A stretch of DNA of 64,000 bases, from positions 124,001 through 188,000 of the forward strand of contig NZ_JWLW01000023.1 in assembly GCF_000808575.1 (NCBI RefSeq). Reading direction: 5' to 3'. Below are positions 55,171 to 63,527 of the stretch, piece by piece; the first letter of the stretch is position 1, and each line of letters begins with the position of its first letter. Below the pieces are notes generated by a model. It had not been told where the DNA came from. It searched no databases and saw only the letters and a program-made list of their open reading frames with translations. This DNA is from Alteromonas marina. GTDB lineage: Bacteria; Pseudomonadota; Gammaproteobacteria; Enterobacterales; Alteromonadaceae. The position numbers and the translations under genes are program-made.

Positions 55171-57315
55171 ATGCGAAAAGATTTACCGCCACGTTATTAC
55201 CTCACACACTTTCACGAGTTCCTTAAATTCTTTGAAGGTGCGAACAGCACGCTTTTAAGTGATGAGGCAGCTGATTTTATTGAGCGCTTTAACGCATTGG
55301 ACGATGACAAAAAATGTATTGTGGTGCGCGCTGCAAATCGCAAGTATGCGGTTATTGACAGAACCCAGTTTAACTACGACGAGATAGTCGAACCACAAGC
55401 TCAAATAGATTGGCTTATTGATAGCGGGTGGTTTGGCGACCTTTCGAACGCATCGCTTAATGATATCGCCGGCGTTCTAACCAAAGACGCGTTATTGGCG
55501 CTTCTCGCTGAATACGGCAGTACGCAGGGGCTAGCGTCTCTTACTAAGCCTAAACTCGTGACGTTGCTTAATGAACATATCGGTGCTAGAGGCTGGCCAG
55601 AGCGCTTCTCGCTTAATAACTACTTGGTGTGCCTATTCGACGATGCGCTTCGCTATTTGCTGTTCATCTATTTTGGTAACACCAAAAGCCGTTTAAATCA
55701 GTTTTCTATGCGCGATTTAGGCGTAATGAGAACCCGTTCTGATTCGGTAACAGATACCGCGCGTTTCGACACCAAAAGCGACGCAGAAGCCTCTTGGTTT
55801 TACGCAAATCATTACAGTCAGTTAGCTTTTTATAACAATGATATGTTACTTGCCTTAGCGGAAGATGATTTCCCAGCTACAGAAGGTGTGTCAGCCAGTT
55901 TCTATCGCGACCAGCTGCTTTACGCGCTTGGGCTTAAAGTGTTGGCGTGCGATAGGGCCAAAGGGTTAGACATTTTAAAACTAGCGCAAAGCGATAAAGC
56001 AAAAGAAAAGTGGCTAAGAGAGAGCTATAAAGATGGGAAGGAAGGTGACGTCAAACAAGCACTAGAAGATATTATCGATAACCCTCAATCGGACACGCTT
56101 TTAGCATTTGCAGAAGATTTTTATGCCCGTAAATACCATAAAAAACGCACCAGCACAGTTACCGACATGCTTCGCAATGCCAGCCGAACTTTGGATATTG
56201 ATGTAAGCCAAAATCAGCAAGTGGAGCGTGGAGTGTTAGCGCACTATGCTCGACATGGAATAGAGGGCTGGCGTACAGAAAATCGATTATGGCGCAGCCT
56301 ATTCGGCCTTACTTTTTGGAAGCAACTTTACGAAGAAGATACGTTGGTTACAGAGTTTGATCGCAGGCCACTATCGCTTAAGCAGAATAACTTTTACGCC
56401 AAGTTTGAGCACAGCATTGAAGCACTGTTACAGGCGCTCGATAGCAAAGAAAAGCTCCGTTTTCACATCCACAAGATGGCCACAATGCACTATGGCAAAG
56501 TGAACAGCCTATTTATGTGGTCAAGCCATTTGCTTACGCCTATAGAAGCGCTAATTGAGCATGGTTCGCTAGGCTCTATTTATGCTTTACTTCGCATGAT
56601 GTGCAAAGACTTTGAGAGCCTTCGAGATGGCTTCCCAGATATTATGGTGTTTGACGGTGCGCTTCGCTTTGAAGAGATAAAAGCGCCTGGCGATCAGCTT
56701 CGCCGAAATCAGTTGGTTTCAATTCAGCGTTTGCAACAAGCCGGTTTTGATGTTGCTGTGACGACAGTGAACTGGGTGCGCGACCCAGCCCAACCCTATG
56801 TGGTAGTGGATATTGAGACTACCGGTGGAAACAATAGTTATAACCGCATTACCGAAATAGGCATGGTTAAACTAGTTGGCGGTGAAGAGGTAGACAGATT
56901 TCAAACCTTATTGAACCCGCAGCGTAGAATCCCTAGTAATATAACCCGCCTTACCGGTATCTCAGACGAGATGGTAGCAGACGCGCCGCTGTTTGCCGAA
57001 GTCGCTGAGCAGGTGGCACGATTTACCGAAGATACCGTATTTGTTGCGCATAACGTGAACTTTGACTATGGCTTCATTAAACAAGAGTTTGCGCGACTAG
57101 AGCAGAACTTCAGACGCCCTAAAATGTGCACCGTTCGCGAAATGCGACGCACCTATCCAGGGTTGCCTTCGTACTCTTTGGCTAATTTAACTAAACACTT
57201 CCGTATAGAAATGGAGCAGCATCACCGAGCGCTCAGCGATGCCAAGGCTGCCGCCGAACTGTTAAAGCTGGCGTTTGAGAAAGATGATGAACTTGCGGCG
57301 TTGTCGTCGAATTAA
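55171..57315 (+). CDS. FAN1-like VRR-NUC nuclease fused to a DEDDh 3'-5' exonuclease
   Basis: A 714-residue, two-nuclease protein. Residues 95-137 (LTKDALLALLAEYG ... LTKPKLVTLLNEH) resemble SAP-type helices; GWRTENRLWRSLFGLTFWKQLY (Glu370) is the FAN1-type catalytic-Glu region; GFPD (487-490), EEIK (501-504, Glu502 and Lys504) and NQLVSIQRL form a VRR-NUC PD-(D/E)xK site. Residues 543-704 are a DnaQ/RNase T-like exonuclease: VVVDIETTGG (Asp547, Glu549), NFDYGF (Asp632) and HHRALSD (His685, Asp690). FAN1 acts on crosslinked and flapped DNA. The fusion with a DEDDh domain is unusual. The ribosome-binding site is weak. Confidence 0.85.
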   Translation: MRKDLPPRYYLTHFHEFLKFFEGANSTLLSDEAADFIERFNALDDDKKCIVVRAANRKYAVIDRTQFNYDEIVEPQAQIDWLIDSGWFGDLSNASLNDIAGVLTKDALLALLAEYGSTQGLASLTKPKLVTLLNEHIGARGWPERFSLNNYLVCLFDDALRYLLFIYFGNTKSRLNQFSMRDLGVMRTRSDSVTDTARFDTKSDAEASWFYANHYSQLAFYNNDMLLALAEDDFPATEGVSASFYRDQLLYALGLKVLACDRAKGLDILKLAQSDKAKEKWLRESYKDGKEGDVKQALEDIIDNPQSDTLLAFAEDFYARKYHKKRTSTVTDMLRNASRTLDIDVSQNQQVERGVLAHYARHGIEGWRTENRLWRSLFGLTFWKQLYEEDTLVTEFDRRPLSLKQNNFYAKFEHSIEALLQALDSKEKLRFHIHKMATMHYGKVNSLFMWSSHLLTPIEALIEHGSLGSIYALLRMMCKDFESLRDGFPDIMVFDGALRFEEIKAPGDQLRRNQLVSIQRLQQAGFDVAVTTVNWVRDPAQPYVVVDIETTGGNNSYNRITEIGMVKLVGGEEVDRFQTLLNPQRRIPSNITRLTGISDEMVADAPLFAEVAEQVARFTEDTVFVAHNVNFDYGFIKQEFARLEQNFRRPKMCTVREMRRTYPGLPSYSLANLTKHFRIEMEQHHRALSDAKAAAELLKLAFEKDDELAALSSN

Positions 57316-57414
57316 TAAGGTTGTTATTGAAATTTTTAGCATGCGGACACTGAACAAAATGCGCGTAAATGCTGTATTGAGTTGAGTTATAACGTGCATA
57401 TTGAGATGTAAGAA

Positions 57415-57678
57415 ATGGCATTAACTGAAGAACAAGAATCACGAATTATTGAAATGGCGTGGGAAGATCGCACGCCGTTTGAAGCCATTGAGCGTTTGTA
57501 CGGGCTTCCAGAGAAAGACGTAATAAAGCTCATGCGTAAAAATCTTAAACAAAAAACTTTTAAAAATTGGCGAGAACGGGTGTCAGGCAGAAAGACCAAA
57601 CACGCCAGCTTGCGCCCTGAAGGTGTGGATAGAGGCTATTGTCCCTCGCAATACAAATACAAAAGTGCCAACAAGTAA
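57415..57678 (+). CDS. TIGR03643 family protein (DUF2805)
   Basis: An 87-residue basic protein: EEQESRIIEMAWEDRTPFEAIERLYGLPEKDVIKLMRKNLKQKTFKNWRERVSGRKTKH is the complete TIGR03643 pattern, with a predicted helix-turn-helix at about 20-40, so DNA binding is possible. Length is normal for the family. No function is known. It follows the FAN1-like gene by 99 nt on the same strand, so both may be in one transcript. The start codon has only a weak ribosome-binding site. Confidence 0.85.
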   Translation: MALTEEQESRIIEMAWEDRTPFEAIERLYGLPEKDVIKLMRKNLKQKTFKNWRERVSGRKTKHASLRPEGVDRGYCPSQYKYKSANK

Positions 57679-57733
57679 TGCTCAATAAGTATTTGTTTGA
57701 CGTTACCGGATTGACAACGTGAACTAGCCTACA

Positions 57734-58201
57734 TTACTTCTTTGGCGGAGTAATGGTGGTTATGGGTAAAAGAAACGCGGTTAACTGCTGACGTAACGGC
57801 GTTGGAAAGATAACCGTATTTTCTGATTGCAAAATACTTTTAGCGTGATGAACTTGGCGTAACAGATTGTGGTAGGTGTCATTGTTCTGCTGTATTGCCT
57901 CTACCTTACTCATCATTAATTCAATAAATTCGGCGGGGGATAGGTTGTCGTGTTGCCTTATCTCAAAAGCTAGCGCCTTAAGTACATAGGCTTCCCACTC
58001 TTTTCTGTAACTCTCCTGTAATCGCTCAGGATAAAGTGCAAGGTCTGCTATATCTTGCGCTAGGTCTACAATATCAAGGGGATCATCAAAAAGAACGCGA
58101 AATGCGAGAAGCACATCGTCAGAGAGGCGAGAAATGGGAAGTTTTTCTTTGAACTGAGCATAGCGGCTTGGCACAAGAACACCTTTTCTATCGGACAACA
58201 C
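57734..58201 (-). CDS. Hypothetical helical protein
   Basis: A 155-residue soluble protein I do not recognise. It is largely alpha-helical (LSDDVLLAFRVLFDDPLDIVDLAQDIADLAL, SPAEFIELMMSKVEAIQQNNDTYHNLLRQVHHAKSIL) with no membrane segment or motif. The GTG at 58201 has AAGGCG 6 nt upstream. It converges on the TIGR03643 gene. Codon use is like its neighbours, so it is probably a real gene of unknown role. Confidence 0.6.
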   Translation of the reverse strand: MLSDRKGVLVPSRYAQFKEKLPISRLSDDVLLAFRVLFDDPLDIVDLAQDIADLALYPERLQESYRKEWEAYVLKALAFEIRQHDNLSPAEFIELMMSKVEAIQQNNDTYHNLLRQVHHAKSILQSENTVIFPTPLRQQLTAFLLPITTITPPKK

Positions 58202-58346
58202 ACATCGCCTTGCGCAGCGCGATTGAATTTAGCTGGCTAACAAGACGCGTTAAATTGTAATAAAAGCGCGAGTACGAAGAAAGTTGTTCAGGTTAAAAAT
58301 ACGTAATCTAGAATAATTGAACGTATTTATAGACCAACCCGTAACC

Positions 58347-58412
58347 TATTATGCACTGTTAAAGTGTGTACGCGTTCTTGCTGTTTGGCCCATCATCTGA
58401 TGGGCCTTTTTT
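58347..58412 (+). ncRNA. Candidate small RNA with its own terminator
   Basis: On the plus strand TATTAT (58347-58352) is a good -10-like box, and 35 nt on is a strong terminator (58387-58412). The predicted transcript is about 50 nt. Both flanking genes are on the minus strand, so no plus-strand gene explains the terminator. No good -35 box is present, which is the main weakness. Confidence 0.35.
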
Positions 58413-58466
58413 ATGTTGCTCAATGGCGCTCATTTTCTCGGTAGTAATAAAGAACGCACACTTTAA
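58359..58466. repeat. Long inverted repeat around the intergenic terminator
   Basis: TTAAAGTGTG-TAC-GCGTTCTT at 58359-58379 pairs with AAGAACGCACACTTTAA at 58450-58466, leaving a three-base bulge. It encloses the terminator hairpin in a nested structure, just downstream of the minus-strand gene ending at 58481. On the minus strand it could shape the 3' end of that transcript. Confidence 0.55.
58387..58412 (+). terminator. Strong plus-strand terminator without an assigned gene
   Basis: The inverted repeat GGCCCATC / GATGGGCC with an ATCT loop is followed by six T (58407-58412). Direction is plus, while the nearest plus-strand gene ends at 57678 with an opposing gene between. Confidence 0.8.
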
Positions 58467-58480
58467 CGAGTATCAGTCAT

Positions 58481-59446
58481 TCAACTTTCAAAAGAAAGTT
58501 TTACACCGGCCAATAATCGACTGACGCTATCTACCACATCAGCTCTTATAAACCATTCAACATCATGCTTCTCAGATAGCACGCCACTAAATTCCAGAGA
58601 GCCGCCGTGACCTGTTCCTAGAAAGTCTTCAATTAATTCAGCGCGCTCACCAAAACTACTGTCTATATAGGAATAGTAAGCAAAATATTCGATAGGATAT
58701 GATGTGTTAAAAGCGCTTGCAGCGAATTCACCGCTGGTGCCCACTACAACTTTCGCAGCACTTTCATCAGTACGCTGCACTAATTCAATGAACGCGGTAT
58801 CTTGTTCATTAATACGTAATCGATATTCTGCCCGGGCAAACGTACCGTTCAACATTCTTTCAAAACTGGCTTCGTAGCTATGTCGTTGTCCCATCTTGGC
58901 CGAATATTCAATTTCGAAATACTCATCCTCTTCGCCAATATTAAAGGCTTCAGATGCTTCAGCATTTACAAGTTGACCAAAGACTATTTCAATGGCGGTG
59001 TCGTTTTGCAATTGCTTCACGTGACGTACCCCCGTTATCCAACCATCTTTCGACAAGCCGGTGGAGGAAACACGCCCTTTGTAAGTTGGAATAATGCCTA
59101 ACTCTGTTTTCCCTGACTCAGATTCATGCCTTAAGTATAGTCGCCTTGCGTAGAGATAATCAGTGTTGTCGCTACCGAATGTATTGTGGCTTGATGAAAA
59201 GTCATCACCAGTTACCACAAAGCTGCTTACTGACCACGCTGAAGTGATGGCAAGAGAGGGATAGTAACGCAGTCGATATTGTTCGCGGCTTGGGCGGTTG
59301 GAACGATTATCGTAACGAACTTGAATATCTAGCTTCTGTGAGAAGGTGGGCGCTATTTGTTCTGCATGCGCGTTAGTTCCCGCAATGGCTATCAGCGGTA
59401 AAATAAACAAAAAAGGATTTCGCACCTGTTTAACCCTAAACAACAT
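58481..59446 (-). CDS. Putative outer-membrane beta-barrel protein
   Basis: A 321-residue precursor with a signal peptide (RNPFLFILPLIAIAGTNAHA). The mature protein alternates charged turns with amphipathic strands rich in Tyr, Phe and Arg (YRLRYYPSLAITSAW, YLYARRLYLRHES, EYFEIEYSAKMGQRHSYEASFERML), which suggests a beta-barrel. It ends LLAGVKLSFES, without the usual final Phe. No family recognised. An alternative start is the GTG at 59425, with AGGG 8 nt upstream and a tidier signal peptide; the ATG at 59446 has no ribosome-binding site. Role unknown. Confidence 0.7.
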   Translation of the reverse strand: MLFRVKQVRNPFLFILPLIAIAGTNAHAEQIAPTFSQKLDIQVRYDNRSNRPSREQYRLRYYPSLAITSAWSVSSFVVTGDDFSSSHNTFGSDNTDYLYARRLYLRHESESGKTELGIIPTYKGRVSSTGLSKDGWITGVRHVKQLQNDTAIEIVFGQLVNAEASEAFNIGEEDEYFEIEYSAKMGQRHSYEASFERMLNGTFARAEYRLRINEQDTAFIELVQRTDESAAKVVVGTSGEFAASAFNTSYPIEYFAYYSYIDSSFGERAELIEDFLGTGHGGSLEFSGVLSEKHDVEWFIRADVVDSVSRLLAGVKLSFES

Positions 59447-59474
59447 GATTAAGTAGTTTATACATTAAATCTTT

Positions 59475-59743
59475 TTATACCAATCCGCATAGATAATTGC
59501 CCACTCAGAAGGCGCTGGCAAGTTTCCTAGCGAAGCGTGGGAATGCAGGAATGGCTGTTCCCTTTTAAATTCCCAGAATGAAGCTAGGAAGCTTGCCAGA
59601 CCTTCCCGAAGGGCGAGTTTAAAATGTCCGTACTCTTTGTTGTGTCACCTTGATGTAGAACCACTATATCTGCAGTAACACGCCGCGATTACGAACATTT
59701 TAAATCTCGCTGAGTGGGTAATGATCTATGCAGACTGGTATTA
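59475..59743. mobile_element. MITE-like element with 34-bp terminal inverted repeats
   Basis: The ends 59475-59508 and 59710-59743 are inverted copies that agree at about 29 of 34 positions; both contain GCATAGAT and CCCACTCAG. A second inner pair (59515-59531 and 59583-59599, CTGGCAAG ... CCTAGC) matches with one difference, and further short inverted repeats lie inside, so the whole can fold into a long hairpin. There is no coding frame. It resembles a non-autonomous miniature element; no clear target duplication and no transposase were seen. Confidence 0.65.
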
Positions 59744-59744
59744 C

Positions 59745-59783
59745 TTAGCGCAACGAATAACGTAATTAGCGCTACGAATAACG
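59745..59783. repeat. Two 18-bp direct repeats beside the MITE-like element
   Basis: TTAGCGCAACGAATAACG (59745-59762) and TTAGCGCTACGAATAACG (59766-59783) differ at one base and have a 21-bp period. They directly abut the right end of the MITE-like element. Confidence 0.75.
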
Positions 59784-59810
59784 GCTTAAGAAAAAAATCA
59801 AAAAAAAGCC

Positions 59811-59835
59811 GGCAGGGATGCCGGCAATAAGTGGA
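59811..59835 (-). terminator. Terminator of the aroQ-accB-accC operon
   Basis: The stem GCCGGCA / TGCCGGC with a 4-nt loop has seven A to its left, forming a U tract on the minus strand. It lies 258 nt beyond the accC stop, with the heptamer repeat between. Confidence 0.8.
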
Positions 59836-59977
59836 GTGGGACTCCAATGAGGGTAAAACACACAAAAGCATTAAAACTCAGGGAGAAGTCTTAAAACTTG
59901 TATGCAGTATAGAACCCGTTTTTAAATAGGAAAATCGTTAAAAATTGATTGTAGTAATCGGAAAATTAGAATGTGCT

Positions 59978-60040
59978 GAATAGCGAATAGCGAATAGCGA
60001 ATAGCGAATAGCGAATAGCGAATAGCGAATAGTGAATAGC
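59978..60040. repeat. Heptanucleotide tandem repeat (GAATAGC)9
   Basis: Nine uninterrupted 7-bp units, all GAATAGC except the eighth (GAATAGT). It lies in the 3' region between accC and its terminator, 53 bp after the accC stop codon. It is not a CRISPR, having no spacers. Copy number may vary between strains. Confidence 0.95.
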
Positions 60041-60092
60041 GAAGAAAGAAAATTGGGCTACACAAAAAACAGCGTGTAGCCCAAAGGGGGGA

Positions 60093-61436
60093 TTAGGCTA
60101 AGCCTAGCTTCTTCTCTAGGTAGTGGATGTTGGTTCCACCCGCAAAGAAGTTTTCATCGGCCATAATGGCGCGCTGAAGAGGTATATTCGTTTTAATACC
60201 TTCAACTACAATCTCTTCAAGGGCGTGGCGCATACGAGCAATCGCTTCGTCGCGGCTTTCACCATAGGTGATAAGCTTACCAATCATTGAGTCGTAGTAA
60301 GGAGGCACGTGGTAGCCCGCGTAAATATGCGACTCCCAGCGAATACCTAAACCACCTGGCGCATGGAACATATTGATAGGACCAGGGCTAGGAATAAAGG
60401 TTTTAGGGTCTTCTGCGTTAATTCGACATTCAATAGCGTGGCCACGAATTTGAATTTGCGACTGATCAATTGATAGTGGCTGTCCGGCTGCAATGCGCAG
60501 CTGCTCTTTAATAAGGTCAACGCCTGTGATCATTTCAGATACAGGGTGCTCTACCTGAATACGGGTATTCATTTCAATGAAATAGAATTCACCGTTTTCA
60601 TATAGGAACTCGAAAGTACCTGCTCCGCGGTAGCCAATTTCAATACAGGCTTTGCGGCAGCGATCGCCAATCTTGGTGCGCATTTGCTCAGAAATACCCG
60701 GTGCAGGTGCTTCTTCAACCACTTTTTGGTGGCGACGCTGCATTGAACAGTCACGTTCACCTAAGTGAATAGCGTTGCCTTGGCCATCGGCTAATACCTG
60801 AATTTCGACGTGACGTGGGTTTTCAAGGAATTTTTCCATGTAAACCGTTGAGTTGCCAAATGCAGCGCCAGCTTCCGCTTGCGTGGTTTCAATGGCTTTA
60901 ATCAACTCAGCTTCGCTGCGTACTACGCGCATACCACGACCACCGCCGCCGCCCGCAGCTTTAACGATGATTGGGTAACCAATGCGCTTAGCAATGGCTT
61001 TGTTGCGCTCTACGTCGTCAGTTAGCGGGCCGTCAGAACCGGGTACACACGGTACGCCTGCTTTTTTCATGGCGTTGATAGCAGACACTTTGTCACCCAT
61101 AAGGTTGATAGTTTCAGCTTTAGGGCCAATGAAAATAAAGCCACTTTTTTCTACCGCTTCAGCAAAGTCAGCGTTTTCCGCTAGGAAACCGTAACCTGGG
61201 TGAATAGCAATAGAGTTAGTGACTTCTGCAGCAGCAATAATGCGAGGAATGTTCAGGTAGCTTTCGGTTGCCGATGCTTTACCAATACAAATTGATTCGT
61301 CAGCCAGCAACACGTGCTTCAAGTTTTTATCCGCAGTAGAGTGCACTGCTACGGTTTTGATGCCTAGTTCTTTACAGGCTCTCAAAATACGCAGGGCAAT
61401 CTCACCACGGTTAGCAATAAGTACTTTATCTAGCAT
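60093..61436 (-). CDS. accC: Acetyl-CoA carboxylase, biotin carboxylase subunit
   Basis: A 447-residue biotin carboxylase (E. coli 449) that carboxylates biotin on AccB with ATP and bicarbonate, the first committed step of fatty-acid synthesis. Motifs: [36 protein letters not shown] (Gly-rich ATP loop, about 162-172), [47 protein letters not shown] and [13 protein letters not shown]. It follows accB by 14 nt. Downstream of it is the heptamer repeat and MITE-like region. Confidence 0.98.
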   Translation of the reverse strand: MLDKVLIANRGEIALRILRACKELGIKTVAVHSTADKNLKHVLLADESICIGKASATESYLNIPRIIAAAEVTNSIAIHPGYGFLAENADFAEAVEKSGFIFIGPKAETINLMGDKVSAINAMKKAGVPCVPGSDGPLTDDVERNKAIAKRIGYPIIVKAAGGGGGRGMRVVRSEAELIKAIETTQAEAGAAFGNSTVYMEKFLENPRHVEIQVLADGQGNAIHLGERDCSMQRRHQKVVEEAPAPGISEQMRTKIGDRCRKACIEIGYRGAGTFEFLYENGEFYFIEMNTRIQVEHPVSEMITGVDLIKEQLRIAAGQPLSIDQSQIQIRGHAIECRINAEDPKTFIPSPGPINMFHAPGGLGIRWESHIYAGYHVPPYYDSMIGKLITYGESRDEAIARMRHALEEIVVEGIKTNIPLQRAIMADENFFAGGTNIHYLEKKLGLA

Positions 61437-61450
61437 AGTTAAGCACTCGC

Positions 61451-61915
61451 TTATTCAATGATAAACATTGGCTGGTCGAACTCTACAGGGTCTTGGTTTT
61501 CAACCAGGATTGCCTTAACCACGCCTGCTTTATCTGCTTCAATTTGGTTCATCATCTTCATCGCTTCAACGATACAAAGCGTGTCGCCAACTTTTACTTG
61601 CTGACCCACTTCTGCAAACGGTTTTGCAGTTGGTGAAGAAGCACGGTAGAAAGTACCGACCATTGGAGACTTAACAACGTGACCCTCTGGCTGTGCTGGC
61701 TCAGCTGGCGCTTCAGACGCAGTGGTAGCTGCCGCTGCAGGAGCTGGTGCCATTTGCGGTGCTGCTGGTGCTGCAAAGCTGTAGTTCATTGGCGCTTGAA
61801 CACCCGTTGGACCACGGTGGATGCGTACAGACTCTTCGCCTTCAGTGATCTCTAGCTCGGCAATGCCAGATTCTTCCACTAGTTCGATGAGTTTTTTAAT
61901 CTTTCTAATATCCAT
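61451..61915 (-). CDS. accB: Biotin carboxyl carrier protein of acetyl-CoA carboxylase
   Basis: A 154-residue BCCP. The N-terminal dimer part ([35 protein letters not shown]) is joined by a long Ala/Pro-rich flexible linker (about 45-76) to the biotinyl domain, with biotin on Lys120 in [13 protein letters not shown]. It shuttles carboxybiotin between AccC and the AccAD transferase. It follows aroQ by 14 nt and precedes accC by 14 nt, one operon. Confidence 0.98.
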   Translation of the reverse strand: MDIRKIKKLIELVEESGIAELEITEGEESVRIHRGPTGVQAPMNYSFAAPAAPQMAPAPAAAATTASEAPAEPAQPEGHVVKSPMVGTFYRASSPTAKPFAEVGQQVKVGDTLCIVEAMKMMNQIEADKAGVVKAILVENQDPVEFDQPMFIIE

Positions 61916-61929
61916 GTTCTGTCTCTGCT

Positions 61930-62370
61930 TTATTTTTGCGATTTCGGTAAATTGATTGCTGCAGTAAGCGCGAGCGAGTAGCCCATGGCACCAAGGCCAA
62001 CAATGACGCCAGCTGCAACATCAGAAAAATAAGAATGATGACGAAAAGGTTCACGAGCGTGAACGTTCGACAAATGCACTTCAATAAACGGGATATTGAC
62101 ACTTAATAACGCATCGCGAAGGGCGACACTGGTGTGCGTGAAGGCAGCAGGATTAATAATAATGGCATCAACAGTTCCCATAGCAGCGTGTACGCGGTCG
62201 ATCAGTTCATACTCAGCGTTTGACTGAAAATGCGTTAAGGTCACGTTGCTTGACGCGGCCTGCGCCTGCAAATCATCAACGATGTCTTGCAAGGTTTGCG
62301 TGCCGTATTTGTCGGGTTCTCTTTGGCCTAACATATTTAAGTTAGGGCCATTCAATAACAAAATATTCAT
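61930..62370 (-). CDS. aroQ: Type II 3-dehydroquinate dehydratase
   Basis: A 146-residue type II dehydroquinase of the shikimate pathway. The opening [21 protein letters not shown] carries the catalytic lid Arg and Tyr; [18 protein letters not shown] and [31 protein letters not shown] hold the active-site His and the signature loop. It heads the aroQ-accB-accC operon, an arrangement common in gammaproteobacteria. Confidence 0.97.
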   Translation of the reverse strand: MNILLLNGPNLNMLGQREPDKYGTQTLQDIVDDLQAQAASSNVTLTHFQSNAEYELIDRVHAAMGTVDAIIINPAAFTHTSVALRDALLSVNIPFIEVHLSNVHAREPFRHHSYFSDVAAGVIVGLGAMGYSLALTAAINLPKSQK

Positions 62371-62602
62371 CTAGTTTGCTGCTATCTTCGGGAAAAAGTC
62401 ACTGTTATTGCCATTTCAACAAAATTTTGTGACAGTTGCACGAAAAAAAGCCAATTAATTTTCTCGTTTACTGTGTTAACTGCTGATTATAGTGATAGAT
62501 AAAGATTTCGCAGCAAAATACTGGTCTAATCAGGTGTTTTCGACGCAAAGTTTGAGGTGTGTTTTTACGTAAAACCGCCATATGCTGCGTTCTTTAGAGG
62601 TA

Positions 62603-63412
62603 TCAGTGTGTGTTGCCAGCAGACGTCTTGGCGAGAGAAAAAGGTACACTTACATATTTACCATGGAACTTAGCCACATAAATACCAAAGTGAAGGTGGG
62701 GCAAAGAAGAAAACCCCGTATTGCCGGTATAACCGATAAGCTGCCCGCGCTTTACAGTTTGCCCTCTTGTTACTACAACACCTTTATATTTCAGGTGGTA
62801 GTATTCGCCGGTGGTTCCGTCGCTATGAAGAATAACAACGTAGTTAGCGTATTTTGCAAACTTCGGCGTCGGCCCGCCTTTCGTGCCGTCATCTTTCGTG
62901 TCGATCACTACGCCTTCCCGGGCGGCTAAAATAGGTGTACCTACAGGCGCGGCAAAATCGAGAGAATACCTTGACGCCCCCGAATGACTATAATTGCCGT
63001 TAAAGCCTTGCACAATGCGGTATTTGCTAGCTGGTTGTAGCGGTGGCAGATACGTATAGGCGTTGTCGTGTATCGCGTCTACGCGCCCCACCGTCCATTT
63101 AACGCGCATAGACGCCCAGAATGCGTCGGCATTTTTTACTACGCCAAGGGGCACTTGGTCATTGGTATCTAAAAATGCGTTAATGTGGGCTTTCGATTTA
63201 AGCTCCCCATTGCCTGTGGGAATGTCTTGCATCACATTGGAATACAGAGTTAGCGCTACGGGCAATTCTACTTTTCTCTGTACTGAGACTAAATAAAGAG
63301 AAGAAGACGAAGGCGTAAGCTCAAAACAGAAGCGTTTGTTATCAAAGCACCCCGTGGTTTTCGCCGTTATTGATAGGGAAAAAGTGAGCGAAATAAAAAA
63401 GAAGGCCAGCAT
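62603..63412 (-). CDS. M23 family metallopeptidase (LytM-like), exported
   Basis: A 269-residue precursor with a signal peptide (MLAFFFISLTFSLSITA). After a beta-rich N-terminal part, the LytM domain shows His143 and Asp152 (HSGASRYSLDF), His206 (YYHL) and HLH (His239, His241) in LPHLHFGIYV; these are the M23 zinc ligands and catalytic histidines. It probably cleaves peptidoglycan cross-bridges or activates another hydrolase in the periplasm. The ATG at 63412 follows AAGGG; a longer upstream frame overlapping dsbD is rejected. It is 115 nt after dsbD. Confidence 0.88.
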   Translation of the reverse strand: MLAFFFISLTFSLSITAKTTGCFDNKRFCFELTPSSSSLYLVSVQRKVELPVALTLYSNVMQDIPTGNGELKSKAHINAFLDTNDQVPLGVVKNADAFWASMRVKWTVGRVDAIHDNAYTYLPPLQPASKYRIVQGFNGNYSHSGASRYSLDFAAPVGTPILAAREGVVIDTKDDGTKGGPTPKFAKYANYVVILHSDGTTGEYYHLKYKGVVVTRGQTVKRGQLIGYTGNTGFSSLPHLHFGIYVAKFHGKYVSVPFSLAKTSAGNTH

Positions 63413-63527
63413 TGAAGCCACCCTTCTTTTCTGAAACCCGCCCCTACCCAAGATTAAGAGAGCAGCGCTTCGCACCGCTCGCCATACTCGCCATATGAGA
63501 AGAGGAAAGGCCTCGAATCGAAGCGCC

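Noticed and set aside
59978-60040. Possible CRISPR array in the repeat after accC
   Set aside because: The units are 7 bp with no spacers between them and no cas genes are present; it is a simple tandem repeat.
62582-62929. 115-codon plus-strand frame near the M23 peptidase
   Set aside because: Mostly antisense to the M23 peptidase C-terminal catalytic domain, whose zinc motifs show that the minus strand is coding.
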